Source of the DNA: Oscheius dolichura
Taxonomy: Eukaryota; Nematoda; Chromadorea; Rhabditida; Rhabditidae
Length of the DNA: 64,000 bases
Assembly (NCBI GenBank): GCA_932521035.1
Contig: OW051493.1
Coordinates: 4,898,001 to 4,962,000 of the forward strand
Direction: 5' to 3'
Below are positions 25,992 to 35,852 of this stretch, in pieces; position 1 is the first letter of the stretch; every line of letters begins with the position of its first letter. Below the pieces are notes generated by a model, which worked only from the letters and a program-made list of their open reading frames with translations, was not told the DNA's origin and did no database searches. A program made the position numbers and the translations under genes.

Positions 25992-26330
25992 TCTATCGAG
26001 TTGTACAATAAAAGAGGCATTCAACACTCTTTTTTTTATTGTCTCTTCCATATAGGGTAGAGGCATGAGGGAGCACACAACTTCCGTCTATCTCGCCCTA
26101 TCTCTAATAGGCAGTGCTCTAAAATGACGAGATAACCAGTTCGGAGTGGCAACAAAGAGGATCGCCATTACTCCACACCGTCATTTGCTCTTTTGGCATA
26201 ATACGAACAGAATAGCAGAACAGTCATAGAAATATTTATTGAGATTACAAATCGAGGTAGCCGGTCCAGTCGAGACCAATGATCCACTTACAGTACCTTC
26301 TATACAGGCCATCCTCGCTCTAGAACAATT

Positions 26331-26943
26331 TCAAATGATTGAAATAGACTGGGCTACCTGGATGTTGACACGTTTCCCTTGGAACGGGGCGATGTTCGAG
26401 TCGGTAGTCTCCAACAGTTCAACGGCACAGTTCTTGAAGTAGACGGCCTGGGGGCGGCCGTGGAGAGGACGGACACGCATCTTCATTCCGGGATTGAGGA
26501 AATTCACGTTGAAAGACTGAAGAATGTGCTTCAAAAAGAGACTATAAAAGAGACATACCTTATCGAGTCCGATGCCCCTCTCGTAACTTCTGTATGGCAC
26601 AGCTGGGGAGGTCCCCTGCCCGAAACTGACGTCCTCCCGGAACAGGGTGTGGTAGGCGCCGTCGTTGTCTACGACGAGGATATTGTTTGTAGGTCTTTGG
26701 TGGAGGGGAACTATTCCCGGAATAGAGTAAATCTCCGACAGTTGAAGGGCTTCGATCACAAAGTTCACCTGAAAGAGAAAGGGGAATGGAGGGGGGTGAC
26801 GGGATACCTTTATCTTGAGGAGTTTGTCTTGAGCCGTATTACGCAGGTCGCTGACATCTCCGACAGCCAGGGAGACCATCAGGTTCATGAGGAGGATGAC
26901 AGTGATAATCTTGAAGGCCAGCACAAGAATGGAGGGGATGGAA
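26331..26943 (-). pseudogene. 3' fragment of a TRPA-like channel gene
   Basis: Duplicate of the last three exons of the TRPA-like gene at 42459-44278. It covers S6 (ILLMNLMVSLAVGD) and the cytosolic C-terminus, with the same two introns. It breaks off inside the S6 exon at about 26943, where carboxypeptidase tail sequence begins. No pore, S1-S5 or start codon is present, so a channel cannot be made. The remaining frame is undamaged, which implies a recent origin. Confidence 0.88.
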
Positions 26944-26948
26944 GAGGG

Positions 26949-27250
26949 AACGGGGTGATACTAACGGATATGTTCAGATCTGGACTACCTGACCGTCAGG
27001 GGAAGTGGCCACTTTGTGCCCCAGGACAGACCGAGGGAGGCTCTTCAGATGATCTACAACTTTGTCAAGGGACTGCCCTACTCCACTCCCACCCCATTTT
27101 GAGACAGAAATGTGACAAAACAATAAAGAGAATTTAAAGAAAAAGGGAACGGAAGAATTCTGCTCTTGGACACGTATTCTCAAAAAGAGAACGATCTCTT
27201 CTAGATCGTCGAATCGGACAGTTTTTTCATCTTCTGAAGCGTTAACCACA
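26949..27250 (+). pseudogene. 302-bp direct repeat, right copy: carboxypeptidase tail fragment
   Basis: Copy of 22854-23155. It contains part of the last carboxypeptidase intron, the last exon (26978-27102, including the catalytic His motif GSGHFVP and the stop codon) and the 3' flank with its poly(A) signal. No upstream carboxypeptidase exons are present. It ends at 27250, two bases from the stop codon of the minus-strand gene at 27252, so this junction is the original right-hand neighbour of the carboxypeptidase. Confidence 0.9.
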
Positions 27251-27251
27251 A

Positions 27252-28116
27252 TTACCCCCTGGAGGAGATCCTTACCGTTCTCTCGTCCATCAGCGCTCGC
27301 TGCATCTCCAGCATCTGTCCTTTGTCCCGTACTATAATTTCATAGAGGTGGATAGTCTCCTCCTGACTTTTCCGCTGGCTCTTCAGGTTTTCCACCTCTT
27401 TCTCGAGTCCCAGATTCCGTATCTTCCATTCCTCGTTTCCATCCTTGACCACTTTCTCCAATTTCTCCTCCAGTTTCTTGATATGGTTCGTCTTCACCTC
27501 CAGTTGTTCTCGCAACTTCTTGTTCTCCGTCTCCTTCAGCTGTACCACTTCTTTCAGATTATCTCGGTCCATTTCCATTTCGAGTAGCTGTGTTTCCAAG
27601 TTCTGCAGGTTCGATATGCTTCCTTCTGCCTGTTCTTTATTCACTCCAGCATTGTCTGGTTCCCTCTGACAGGTGTGGCCATTCTCTGATGTCTCCGACT
27701 GAGTCGGCCCTGCTTCCTCCATACTCTCTTCCATTGGTTCGATTTTCGTAGCCGTCGACTGTGCTTTTTCAGTCTCTGGTAAATATTCTGGCAGACAAAA
27801 CAAGAACTCACTGAGCTCCTTCATCTTTCTTCTGTAGTCGGTGACAACATTAGTGAAGGTGCTCCTCAAATTGGAGTCTAAACTCATCCAAACCGGGATA
27901 TTATTCTTCTGGAAGAGCAGAATAGAAAAAGAAAACAACAGAAGATACTCTAATTGTAGAGCGAAGGTTAAGGATAGCCTTGGCCATGTCAGGACTCTGA
28001 CCTCCATGCTTCTCATAGAACTGTTTGCAGAACTTCCGTCGTTGATAGCTGGTTATTGGATAGCCTTCCTTCTGTAGGCAGTAGAGATACTTCATCAGAA
28101 GTACGCGATCGGCCAT
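27252..28116 (-). CDS. Unrecognised coiled-coil protein
   Basis: Two exons (27949-28116 and 27252-27908, intron of 40 nt) encode about 274 aa. The N-terminal 100 residues are mostly helical with basic patches (MADRVLLMKYLYCLQ at the start). A Glu/Ser/Thr-rich linker is followed by roughly 110 residues of heptad-like coiled coil (LETQLLEMEMDRDNLKEVVQ and onward), ending with DERTVRISSRG. No signal peptide or membrane segment. A 36-nt in-frame GTGAGT...CCAG segment in exon 2 (about 27775-27810) could be an optional intron, which would shorten the protein by 12 residues. A run of 23 C (minus strand) begins 5 nt upstream of the ATG. The family is not recognised. Confidence 0.65.
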
Positions 28117-28121
28117 TTTAT

Positions 28122-28144
28122 GGGGGGGGGGGGGGGGGGGGGGG
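28122..28144 (+). repeat. 23-nt poly-G tract
   Basis: An uninterrupted run of 23 G on the plus strand, directly upstream of the start codon of the minus-strand coiled-coil gene. Such monoG tracts are known in nematodes to form G-quadruplexes and to need the DOG-1/FANCJ helicase for stable replication. Confidence 0.95.
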
Positions 28145-28618
28145 ACAGGATGGCGAGGCTGGGTTCCCCAGGCGGAAGTGTGCGTTCCAATAGATAAGGA
28201 GTTGCTAAAAAGTGAATATCTGGGGAGAGTTCCTGGCGGGTAAATCGATGAGCTCGGCGAACAACAGACTGTGTGTGTGTTCGAGATAACGGTTATTTTC
28301 ATCTTCTAGTCATCTATGAGTCATTCGTTCTTTGGGCACAAAAAGACGAGTAATGGCTGACGAGGATCAACTGCTGTAAACTAATTTCCGGAATGACAAA
28401 AATAGACGGGAAGACGGTTGGACGAAGGTCGTCTGGCCACGACATCCTTTGAGCCGTGTTATGGGAACGTCGATATGTTGTGACATAACATAGTTGGCAC
28501 TTCCTCCTGTCACTGATCCAGAAAATCCAAAGCACCTCGTCCTAGGCCCATGTGGAGATTAGTTATCTTACAGGTCCACTAATCCCCATGTCTTGGTCCA
28601 TTTCTCCTTCCTAGAGCT
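28145..28618. other. Divergent intergenic region
   Basis: It lies between a minus-strand gene starting at 28116 and a plus-strand gene starting at 28619, so it should carry both promoters. A short GTGTGTGT run occurs at about 28271. No coding exon was recognised. Confidence 0.45.
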
Positions 28619-29195
28619 ATGTGGACCGCCGCTCTCCTTGTGCTTTCCCTGGCCTGTGCCGCCCACTGTGACAATCAGACGGTTTCCTCCTTCAAAGTTT
28701 AGAATAGAAGAGAGATTTCAGATGGAAGTATGGGAGGAGTGTACGGAGGACCTGCGGACAAAGGACGAGCTACACCCGGAGAACATTCTCATCTCGAAGG
28801 TTCTCAGCCACTGCCACTACCTGCGAACGAACGTGGCCAAGTGTCTGGGCGTGCGTCTGGGAAGAGAAGACGATGGGAGCAAGGCGGGCAGGGGGAAGAT
28901 CTTCGTGGACCTGATCAGCCAGACGGAGAGGAACGTGGAGGTCGTCCAGACGGCCCGCTACTACCACTACGCGTGTGTCTACAACGACGTCGGCCTGTGG
29001 CTCAGGAACTCGACCTGCTACCACTACATGTTGCAGAACTGTGTCCTCGGGGACGGCGACTGCTACGGGCTCAAGTGTCGCAGCGAGGACGACCCCACGC
29101 CGGTGTTGAAGGCCGACGACGGAAAGACCAAGAGCGCGCCGGGTGTCGTCCGCCTCCTCTGGGTCTACATGCTACTGACCGTAATGTACTACTGA
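28619..29195 (+). CDS. Secreted cysteine-rich protein, probably GPI-anchored
   Basis: Two exons (28619-28681 and 28722-29195) give 178 aa. A clear signal peptide (MWTAALLVLSLACAAHC) is followed by a domain with about nine cysteines spread over 120 residues (WEEC, SHCHY, KCLG, YACVY, STCYHY, QNCVLGDGDC, LKC), which suggests several disulphides. The C-terminus is a small-residue stretch (SAPG) followed by a short hydrophobic tail (VVRLLWVYMLLTVMYY) with nothing behind it, the usual layout of a GPI-attachment signal. AATAAA is at 29199-29204. The family is not recognised. Only 44 bp separate its stop from that of the convergent GTPase gene. Confidence 0.68.
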
Positions 29196-29239
29196 TCGAA
29201 TAAATCAAGAGCAACAACTACTGTTCATTTATCAGATAG

Positions 29240-32200
29240 TTACGGGAGGAGATTCTTGGCATTCTCCTCCATCTTGGCCTTCTCCTCCTGCTCGCGGATG
29301 TTCTCCTCGCATATGGCCTTCAACTGCTTCACTTGTGCTCCGCAGTGTGGCTGAAGGGCCAGAATATCCATCTTGTGGAACAACTAAATAGATTTGTATC
29401 CTTATAAAGGGTACTGTACCTCATCGCACGTGACCGGAGTCCTTCTGTTCTCTCGAATGTCTTTTTGCAGACTTTCTACCTAAAATAGTGAGCCTTTCCT
29501 TATGCGAGGTTAACCAACCCTTTTCTCGTATCGTTCCAAAAGGGCCTCCAACTCGTAGCACATGTCCTGGTTTCCCCCTCCATGCGTAACTTTGCTTTTC
29601 TAGAAGTGATTTTCTTAAAAGTGGAAAAGTGGGTGTTAACCTCATCTCGTATTAGGTTTTGGATCTGTAGAAGATACGGATCTCCAGTAGACTTGATGGC
29701 GTTTTCCATGAGGAATACAGCCGCCTCGGCGCAGAAATCCCGAATTGAGTCGTGTTCGAACTCCAGACTTTTATACTGAAGCAAGCCGTTTGTCTAACAA
29801 GCATTGCCTACCTTTTCATTTTCCTCTTCTAGGAGTTTCTTCACATTCTCTGCCCTTTGGGCGACGTCGTGATACTCGTATTGAGCTCGTCTGTCCACTA
29901 CCTGAATGCCACTTACTTCCTTCGATAAACTACTTGCCTCATGTGTCCTTATCTCATATTGATATAATTGGTGATCGTGATGGTTCCTATGACAACCACA
30001 AACAACACAGTACGAAGTATACTGACCCTTGTGGTAGAACGCCACGCAGCTTCCGGTTTGCTAAAGCAATCAGTTGTAATCAGTTCGTTTTACAGTCAGT
30101 AATTTTACCGGAGATCTTTCCAAATTGCATTGGTTGTGGCAGACCTTGTAGTCGGGTATCGACTCATAATGAAACTCATGCCATTTGGTGCATTTCATGC
30201 ACACTGTGCGTGGTTTACACAGTTTTTTGGGTTCTAGTACAACCTAAATCATGCCCAGCTTTCTTTACAAAACCTACAACCGTCTTTTTAATACTCGACT
30301 GCAAATTGGATTGTTGACCCTTTAGACCTTTTATCTGAAAAGAGAAAAGATGAGGTTCTTTTTGGGTCGACAAGCCTGTTTGATGTAGTCCTCTGTCAAT
30401 CTCATATTGAGAAGGTGATTTCGAGCTATCTCGGCCAGAGGTTTTGCCAAGATGGTCACAAGTTGTTGTGTTCGGTTGATGTTGAGGGTGTCCTGTACAC
30501 TGTGGATCGGGAGACACTCGGCTCTCTCAAGCAGCCTAAATTGGATTGAGCTCTTCTCCAGGACCCGGCTACTTTTTGGATTCGCTGACATTTCTCTCCC
30601 AGCTCTCACTGAAGAGGGTGTCCAACTCGTTGGTCCTCTCATATGCCCCGTGTTTCACAGCCAACACGTACCGGAAACAGTCGTTGTCAAAGCAGAAGAT
30701 GTTGTGCCTGGAATGAGGCTACTCAAGGGCGATAGCCTTGCCCACTTGTCCGCTTTGATGAGGATGCCCTTCTCCTTCTCCAGCGTGGCCAGGTAGCTGT
30801 GCAGAGTGGCCAAGGTGTCCCCCGGCCGGTAGAGGGTAGAACGGGTGTTGGTAAAACAGAACAAGATATTCTTGATGGCATCCCGGTGGAGACGGGTCAG
30901 GAAACTTTCGATGTTGTACCGGAAGGAGAGGGAGAAGCGAGCTTGATTCGGCTTCATCACGATACAAATGGCGTGGAGTTCTCTGAAGGACCCTGTCCAA
31001 TTGGATTGGAAGAGGTTACCCGAGTTTGTTGATGCAGCGGAGGATCTTCTCGAAGTTCTCGTCGTCTTGTTTCATCCCGTGGGTGTCGCTCATCCCCGGC
31101 GTGTCGATGATTCTCAACAGCTTTGTCTTACCTGTGGTGTCCTCCCAGGTTATATTGTGGACTACCGGCCCCTGATCATGTATATTGCTAGTGGAACGAG
31201 GCTAAACACACCTGGGTGGCGGAGTCTCCCTTATCGTTCAGCCGCTCATTGGTGGAACCAGCATCATACTGGTCGGAATTAGTATAATTAGCTTTAAACT
31301 TGACTCGAATAATTTGATGATGCTGAATAAGGAATACTGTAATTGGGATATGACGGAAACCTCGTCGGATAAGGTGAAAGCAGTATCCACCAGAAGACGG
31401 GGCATTGCGCTCTCTGCATCCAATATTGTTTTTAGCGACTTATGTTCGAGATTATTGAGGAGACTGTTGACGAAGGTCGTCTTCCCCACTCCCGTCTCCC
31501 CCAGTAGGAGGATATTGATGGTCGTAGGGCCGCTCTTGCCACGCTGTTTCCGACACTTGTGGATCCCTCTCTCTCTTCTAAATTCAGTCTCTAGAGCGGC
31601 ATTCATTGTATTCGGTGTATTCTCAAGACTAGATCTAAGAATAATGCTTTACAGTATTCGGAACACGGTAATCTGACCTTTTTGCTGGGCTTGTTAGCCA
31701 AACCTTATCCTCGTGAGGCACATAGGTATACCGAGAGGTGCATTCCAACGATGCACTTCTCGAGCGATTAGAATTCTTAAAATTTAGAGAACCACCGTCT
31801 TGATGGCTTCTAAAAGAGAACATTTTTAAAGACAAATAATGGGAATCACGGGTTTCCATTAGGACCGCTGGCGCTTCTCTCCTCATTGCCGGCTTTTTGC
31901 GACGAATCGGCTTCGGAGTTCAAGCTTTCACTATTGTTCTTCGCTGTTTCGCCATTCGCACTGCCTCTCTCTCTATTTCTGCGGAGATAAAAGTACAATA
32001 TTTTTTTCTAAGCCCAACCTATCCGAAGAACCCTCGTCGTTGGATTTACTAGCACTGTTGCTGGCACTGCCCAGCACTGTATAAAGCTTTGTTGAAATAT
32101 CTGGACTGAAATGTGGATCTTTATAAGCTCTCTCAAGCTTTTCTCTGTTAAAAATAAACGCATATGCCCCGTTAAAAGCACTGGTTTGTAAACAGATGAA

Positions 32201-32639
32201 ATTATGTGACACTTGATATTTTTCTGTAAAAACTAACTCGTTTTGTGGTTTTGAGCCCTGCTTGGGACCAGTAGCGGCCTTGGGAGCCTTCACGCCTTCA
32301 ATATCTACGGTATCTGCCCCATTCCCTCCACTGAAATACAACTATAAACTTGAGTGGAACTCTCTTACTGTGGATTCTGAACGCTGGTCACAGTTCCATA
32401 ACATTGCTCGTAAAGTTTAGGCGGAAGGTCAGCTGGTTTCCCTGTCTTTCCATCAAAGCCACCTGTGTTATGGCATGTGCTAGAATATACATTAGTTTCC
32501 AAATAGTATTGAAGCCCTACTCTTTTTCATGCATTCTGTTTCTGTCTTGAGTAGTCTTGGTGTCCACGTTTTTTCTGGCGCCATTATTTCGTGTTGACTT
32601 TGCGTCGCTGTTTATATTCGTTGGATGGCCAGAAGGCAT
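29240..32639 (-). CDS. AIG1/GIMAP-like P-loop GTPase with a long low-complexity N-terminus
   Basis: The order on the minus strand is: a Ser/Asn/Lys-rich N-terminal region of about 220 aa (exons 32521-32639, 32369-32479, 32238-32330, 32019-32144, 31849-31978 and onward); G1 GETGVGKTT near 31500; G3 DTPGMSDTHG near 31095; FCFTNTRSTLYRPG near 30830; FDNDCFRYVLA; a Cys module (CMKCTKW, CHNQC, CVVCGCHRNHHDH); and C-terminal helices ending KNLLP. A 42-nt intron (GTGATT...CTTTTAG) removes an apparent stop at 31846 and joins the N-terminal exons to the G-domain exons. The intron after TEDYIKQ appears to start with GC. The 5' end is unsure: an exon at 32584-32884 may belong to it. It is probably cytosolic. 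Confidence 0.75.
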
Positions 32640-32884
32640 TATAGACCAGCTCGATTTCGATCTAAAACAGAATGAATAGTAAGGATATGAAGCAAAACAG
32701 TTTGGAAATCAGAAATGGAGAGTTGATTTGCTGTTTGACAGGAGAGGAGAGTCTGCTTGTTGTTGAATTTCTCACTGATACGCTTTCTCACCCTATCGCC
32801 CTGCGGTCGGCAACATCGCCACAGAGCCCATTGGACAAATTTTGAAGTCCAAGAAGAATACAAATTGTCAATAGGTTTCCCCAT
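32584..32884 (-). CDS. Possible N-terminal module exon(s) upstream of the GTPase
   Basis: Two joined exons (about 32675-32884 and 32584-32662, 37-nt GTTTTG...TTTTAG intron) read from MGKPIDNLY to a stop, about 95 aa. The stretch DRVRKRISEKFNNK to ELVYNAFWPSN resembles the helical module of the other GTPases, which ends in Y-x-x-W. Its last exon overlaps the first exon of the GTPase in another frame, so it is either an alternative 5' end, a separate short gene, or needs a different splice. I could not find a splice that joins the two frames. Confidence 0.35.
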
Positions 32885-33353
32885 TCCATGATTTCTTATC
32901 TTTTAATTGAGAAAGAATTTGCACCCTTGAGATAATAAAGGGGTTCTGATCGATTTCTGCTGGGGCTTATCAGTCTCTAACTTGGAAATTATTCTAGGCC
33001 GGGCCTAGAAATCATGGGACGGCTTTCCTGGGATTCCACTATTACTGAAAAAGGGGAAAAAATTGGTAAGAGAGCGAAATAGAGATATGACAGATGGGAA
33101 GTGAAGGGATTTTGCAGGTTTTTGTGAAGGAGATTTAATATAGAACAACGGGTTCGGTTTGTCTTCCAGCAAGAGTTTATAAGAAAGTAGGAAAGACATG
33201 AAGTGGAGATAGTAGATGAATTTCTCTTCGGTTCTTTGCGGAACATTCAACGCTGGCACAAGCCTGCTGATAAGGGACACGTCGGCCCTGTTTGTTATAG
33301 CCGGGCAACTTCTTCCGCGGGACAGGCAGATACAGGGGAGAGGGACTCTTTAG
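32885..33353. other. Region with no firm gene
   Basis: An open frame starting MNFSSVLCG at 33216 reads to about 33340 on the plus strand and may be a first exon for 33354-33458, but no GT donor joins them in frame. Nothing else was recognised. Confidence 0.3.
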
Positions 33354-33458
33354 AAGAAGAAAAGACAATTCTGGGAGGATCTCCATGTCTTGGAGATGTG
33401 TCATCGAGATAAGTTGAACCATTGGCAAGATCTGTATGCTCGGTGGGAGACGGCCAAG
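33354..33458 (+). CDS. Orphan exon resembling the GTPase N-terminal module
   Basis: Flanked by an acceptor (ctctttag) and a donor (gtatct). It reads KKKRQFWEDLHVLEMC... and ends LYARWETAK, the same Y-x-x-W ending as the modules of the GTPases. The next acceptor, at 33500, is followed at once by TAG, which would end the protein there. It may be the last coding exon of a small module-only gene or a relic of a broken GTPase copy. The partner exons upstream are uncertain. Confidence 0.35.
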
Positions 33459-33635
33459 GTATCTACCCGTAACTTATGAGGCGACTCCTTTAAAATACAG
33501 TAGGCCTCACCTAATTTATGATCAATGTGCTCTACATTAATTCCTTCCGAAAATGACGAGAGGCTTCCTTATCTGTCCAACCTTTCGCCCACCTTCCTCC
33601 ATATAAGTCGATCTCTTCATCTTCCCCTCCCCAAA

Positions 33636-35822
33636 ATGCTCCTGCTTCTGGTCCTTGTCCCTCTCGTCCTCGGAGACACCTGCCCTCCTCCCAGTCCCCT
33701 CTACAGTTGTGCCACTCCCTCCCTCTATATCATGGATGCCACCAACGATGTCGACTCCGCTACTATAAACGCTGTATGCCTCTTCTAACCTCATATAATA
33801 GAGATTCAGCAAATTGAATTTATGGAGAAGAAGGTCCTGCCCGAAACTGCAGCCGACCAACTCTTGACCTTTCTCTGCTACGGGGCCGGCAGAAGTTCGA
33901 AGCCATTGAGCACCTCCTACAATACGAACTGTGCCGACCTCCAGGCCGTGTCCCGGCAGATGCAAACCAGCGGAGGAAACGCCTATAAACTAAAAGAGTG
34001 AGAGAAGGGGAGAACAAAGAAAAGGGATTCAGTTTGATGAAGGACATAGCCAACACGTACCTCAGCTACCTGAACAATCTCCACGTCCAATTCTTCACGG
34101 CTTCCGCGTATGTCGTCCCTTTCCCAGAGATACGATATTCCAGAGATGAAGTCGATGTCCAAGACGCGACCAGCTATGCTCGGCTCAACATGCCTAATGT
34201 CCGGTTCACCGTCGTCATCCTTCGAAGTGATGGGGTTGTAGGTGGGTTCCATAATGGAACTAGATCATTCAGGTGGCAAAGGCTTGGTCCGGCTTCCCCG
34301 CAGACTTTGTCATCAGCATTCCTCCCTCTCAACTGGCGACAGTCAGCAACCTGGACAAGTGTCTGGTGGCTCAATCCTGTAGGAAGAGTGACTACTGTCC
34401 TCTCTTCTTGGCGACTACGGCGGCCCCAACAACCACGACAACAACGGCGACGACGACCACCACCACTCCCACCACCACCACAACAACAACAACATCCTCA
34501 ACGAGTGCCACCACAACTACGGCTGCCACCAGCAACGGCCCCCAGTGCAGCTGTAATCCAGCCACTGTCTGGGTCGATGTGATGCTGCTGTTCGACAACT
34601 CGGCCATCACAGGTGGTCATGAACTCCAAATGGTTAGTTTCTAGAAGGGAAATATACTGGTTACATCTAGATGTTAAACTATGCCCAGGAATCCCTGAAC
34701 AGACTGAATATTGAGCAGAGTACAGCCGCCGATAATGTATGTTTGCCATTTGACAAAGAGATAGAAACAGTTCCATACTCGAATGGGCATAGTAGTCTAC
34801 TCGTCGACGGCCACTCTCTACTCTCCCCTGGGTACGGTCAACAATGCCAACTTCCTCAATATCGCCACCCTTCCCTATGCCGGCGGGAACGACACAAATC
34901 TTGACGAGTTGGTTCTTCTTATCACTCCGCTCAAGTGACTTTTGAGTGCTCTGGATACGGCGATGTCCGAATTTGATGGAATGGCTCATCGACGAAACAC
35001 AAGGAAAGTGGTCATCATCTTTGCCAGCGACTACATCCCCGGGCAGTACGCCTCTCCCAACACGACCGACTTCATTAATTTGAATGGAGTCGTCATTGTC
35101 TATAGTCTGTTTCACTTTGATAAGAGTCCAAACTGTTTAGATGGCTTACCCGCCGGAGCACCTGACTCAGGAATTCTGGGATCCTTGGCCTCTCCCGGCT
35201 ATTTTATTCGAAATACAGACGATCCAATTGGGGACAAGTTGATTGTCCACCTTTGCAAAGGTACTGTCTCCCATGAGTACTGGATATTCCCTTTCCAGCC
35301 AATTGTTTCTGTCCCTCGTCTCTGACTCCCTTTACGGTGGCCGTCACAGGCGAGCCAACGGCCGGCTGTTATCTGCCCTTCACGCAAATGAGCAACTTCC
35401 AACTGGCCAAGAATAACTGTAAAAAACAAGTGACGGGCGGATACATTTCCCAGGCAAAAAGTCCAGAGAAGTCAGACTTCCTTATCGGTATTTGATAGAT
35501 GATATTCCATAAGAAGGCCTGTTCCAGATCTGGCAGGGGACAGGTCGATCCTCAACGGCCTCTCCTGGGATGTCATCGAGAATGAGTACTTGTGGGAGGA
35601 CGGCACACCCCTGGGCAGCTACCAGCCGTGGAATGACAACGGGACTCATACAAACGGGATAGACTGTGTCATTGTCTGGCCTATTAGTCAAGATGTAGGC
35701 CTTCCTCTCTTTTCTACTAATATTCAGCTGTTTAGTTCCCATGGGTACGGTCCGACTGTCGCACGTCGTGGGCCTACGTCTGCGAGGGAATCCCCTGCGA
35801 TTCCAGCAACTACTGTCCGTAA
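33636..35822 (+). CDS. Secreted VWA / C-type lectin protein (CLEC type)
   Basis: About 12 exons. A signal peptide (MLLLLVLVPLVLG) is followed by a first domain that looks like a degenerate VWA fold (YIMDATNDVDSA in the first strand, then RFTVVILRSDG). Next comes a Thr/Ala/Pro-rich mucin-like linker (34435-34535). A VWA domain follows with MIDAS-like LLFDNSAIT, then KVVIIFASDY. A C-type lectin domain closes the protein, with Cys and Trp positions WDVIENEYLWEDG, W-x-D-N-G, DCVIVWP and AYVCEG. Nematode CLEC proteins with VWA plus lectin domains are secreted and often induced by pathogens. The stop is 30 bp from that of the convergent GTPase gene. Confidence 0.85.
34435..34535 (+). repeat. Thr-rich ACN/ACC codon repeat
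   Basis: A degenerate array of ACA/ACG/ACC codons encoding the poly-Thr linker between the two VWA-like domains. It is probably heavily O-glycosylated and likely to vary in length between strains. Confidence 0.8.
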
Positions 35823-35852
35823 ACCGTTTATTTTAAATACAAAACAAAATAT

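Larger units (their letters stand above)
23161..26943. repeat. Segmental duplication, derived copy
   Basis: Near-identical to 38562-43072, in the same orientation (offset 15,402 bp over the GTPase gene and 16,128 bp over the TRPA 3' end). It lacks about 727 bp corresponding to 41456-42182. The left edge starts at about the shared string ggtgtgtcgaaaac. The right edge stops inside the S6 exon of the TRPA-like gene. Confidence 0.92.

Noticed and set aside
22843-26948. Transposon insertion as the cause of the 302-bp repeat
   Set aside because: The block has no terminal inverted repeats, no transposase or reverse transcriptase, and its content matches ordinary genes 15 kb away with introns retained.
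26379-27137. Plus-strand frame of 252 codons fused to the carboxypeptidase tail
   Set aside because: It is antisense to the TRPA fragment. It reaches the carboxypeptidase exon by chance across the breakpoint, and in the wrong frame for GSGHFVP.
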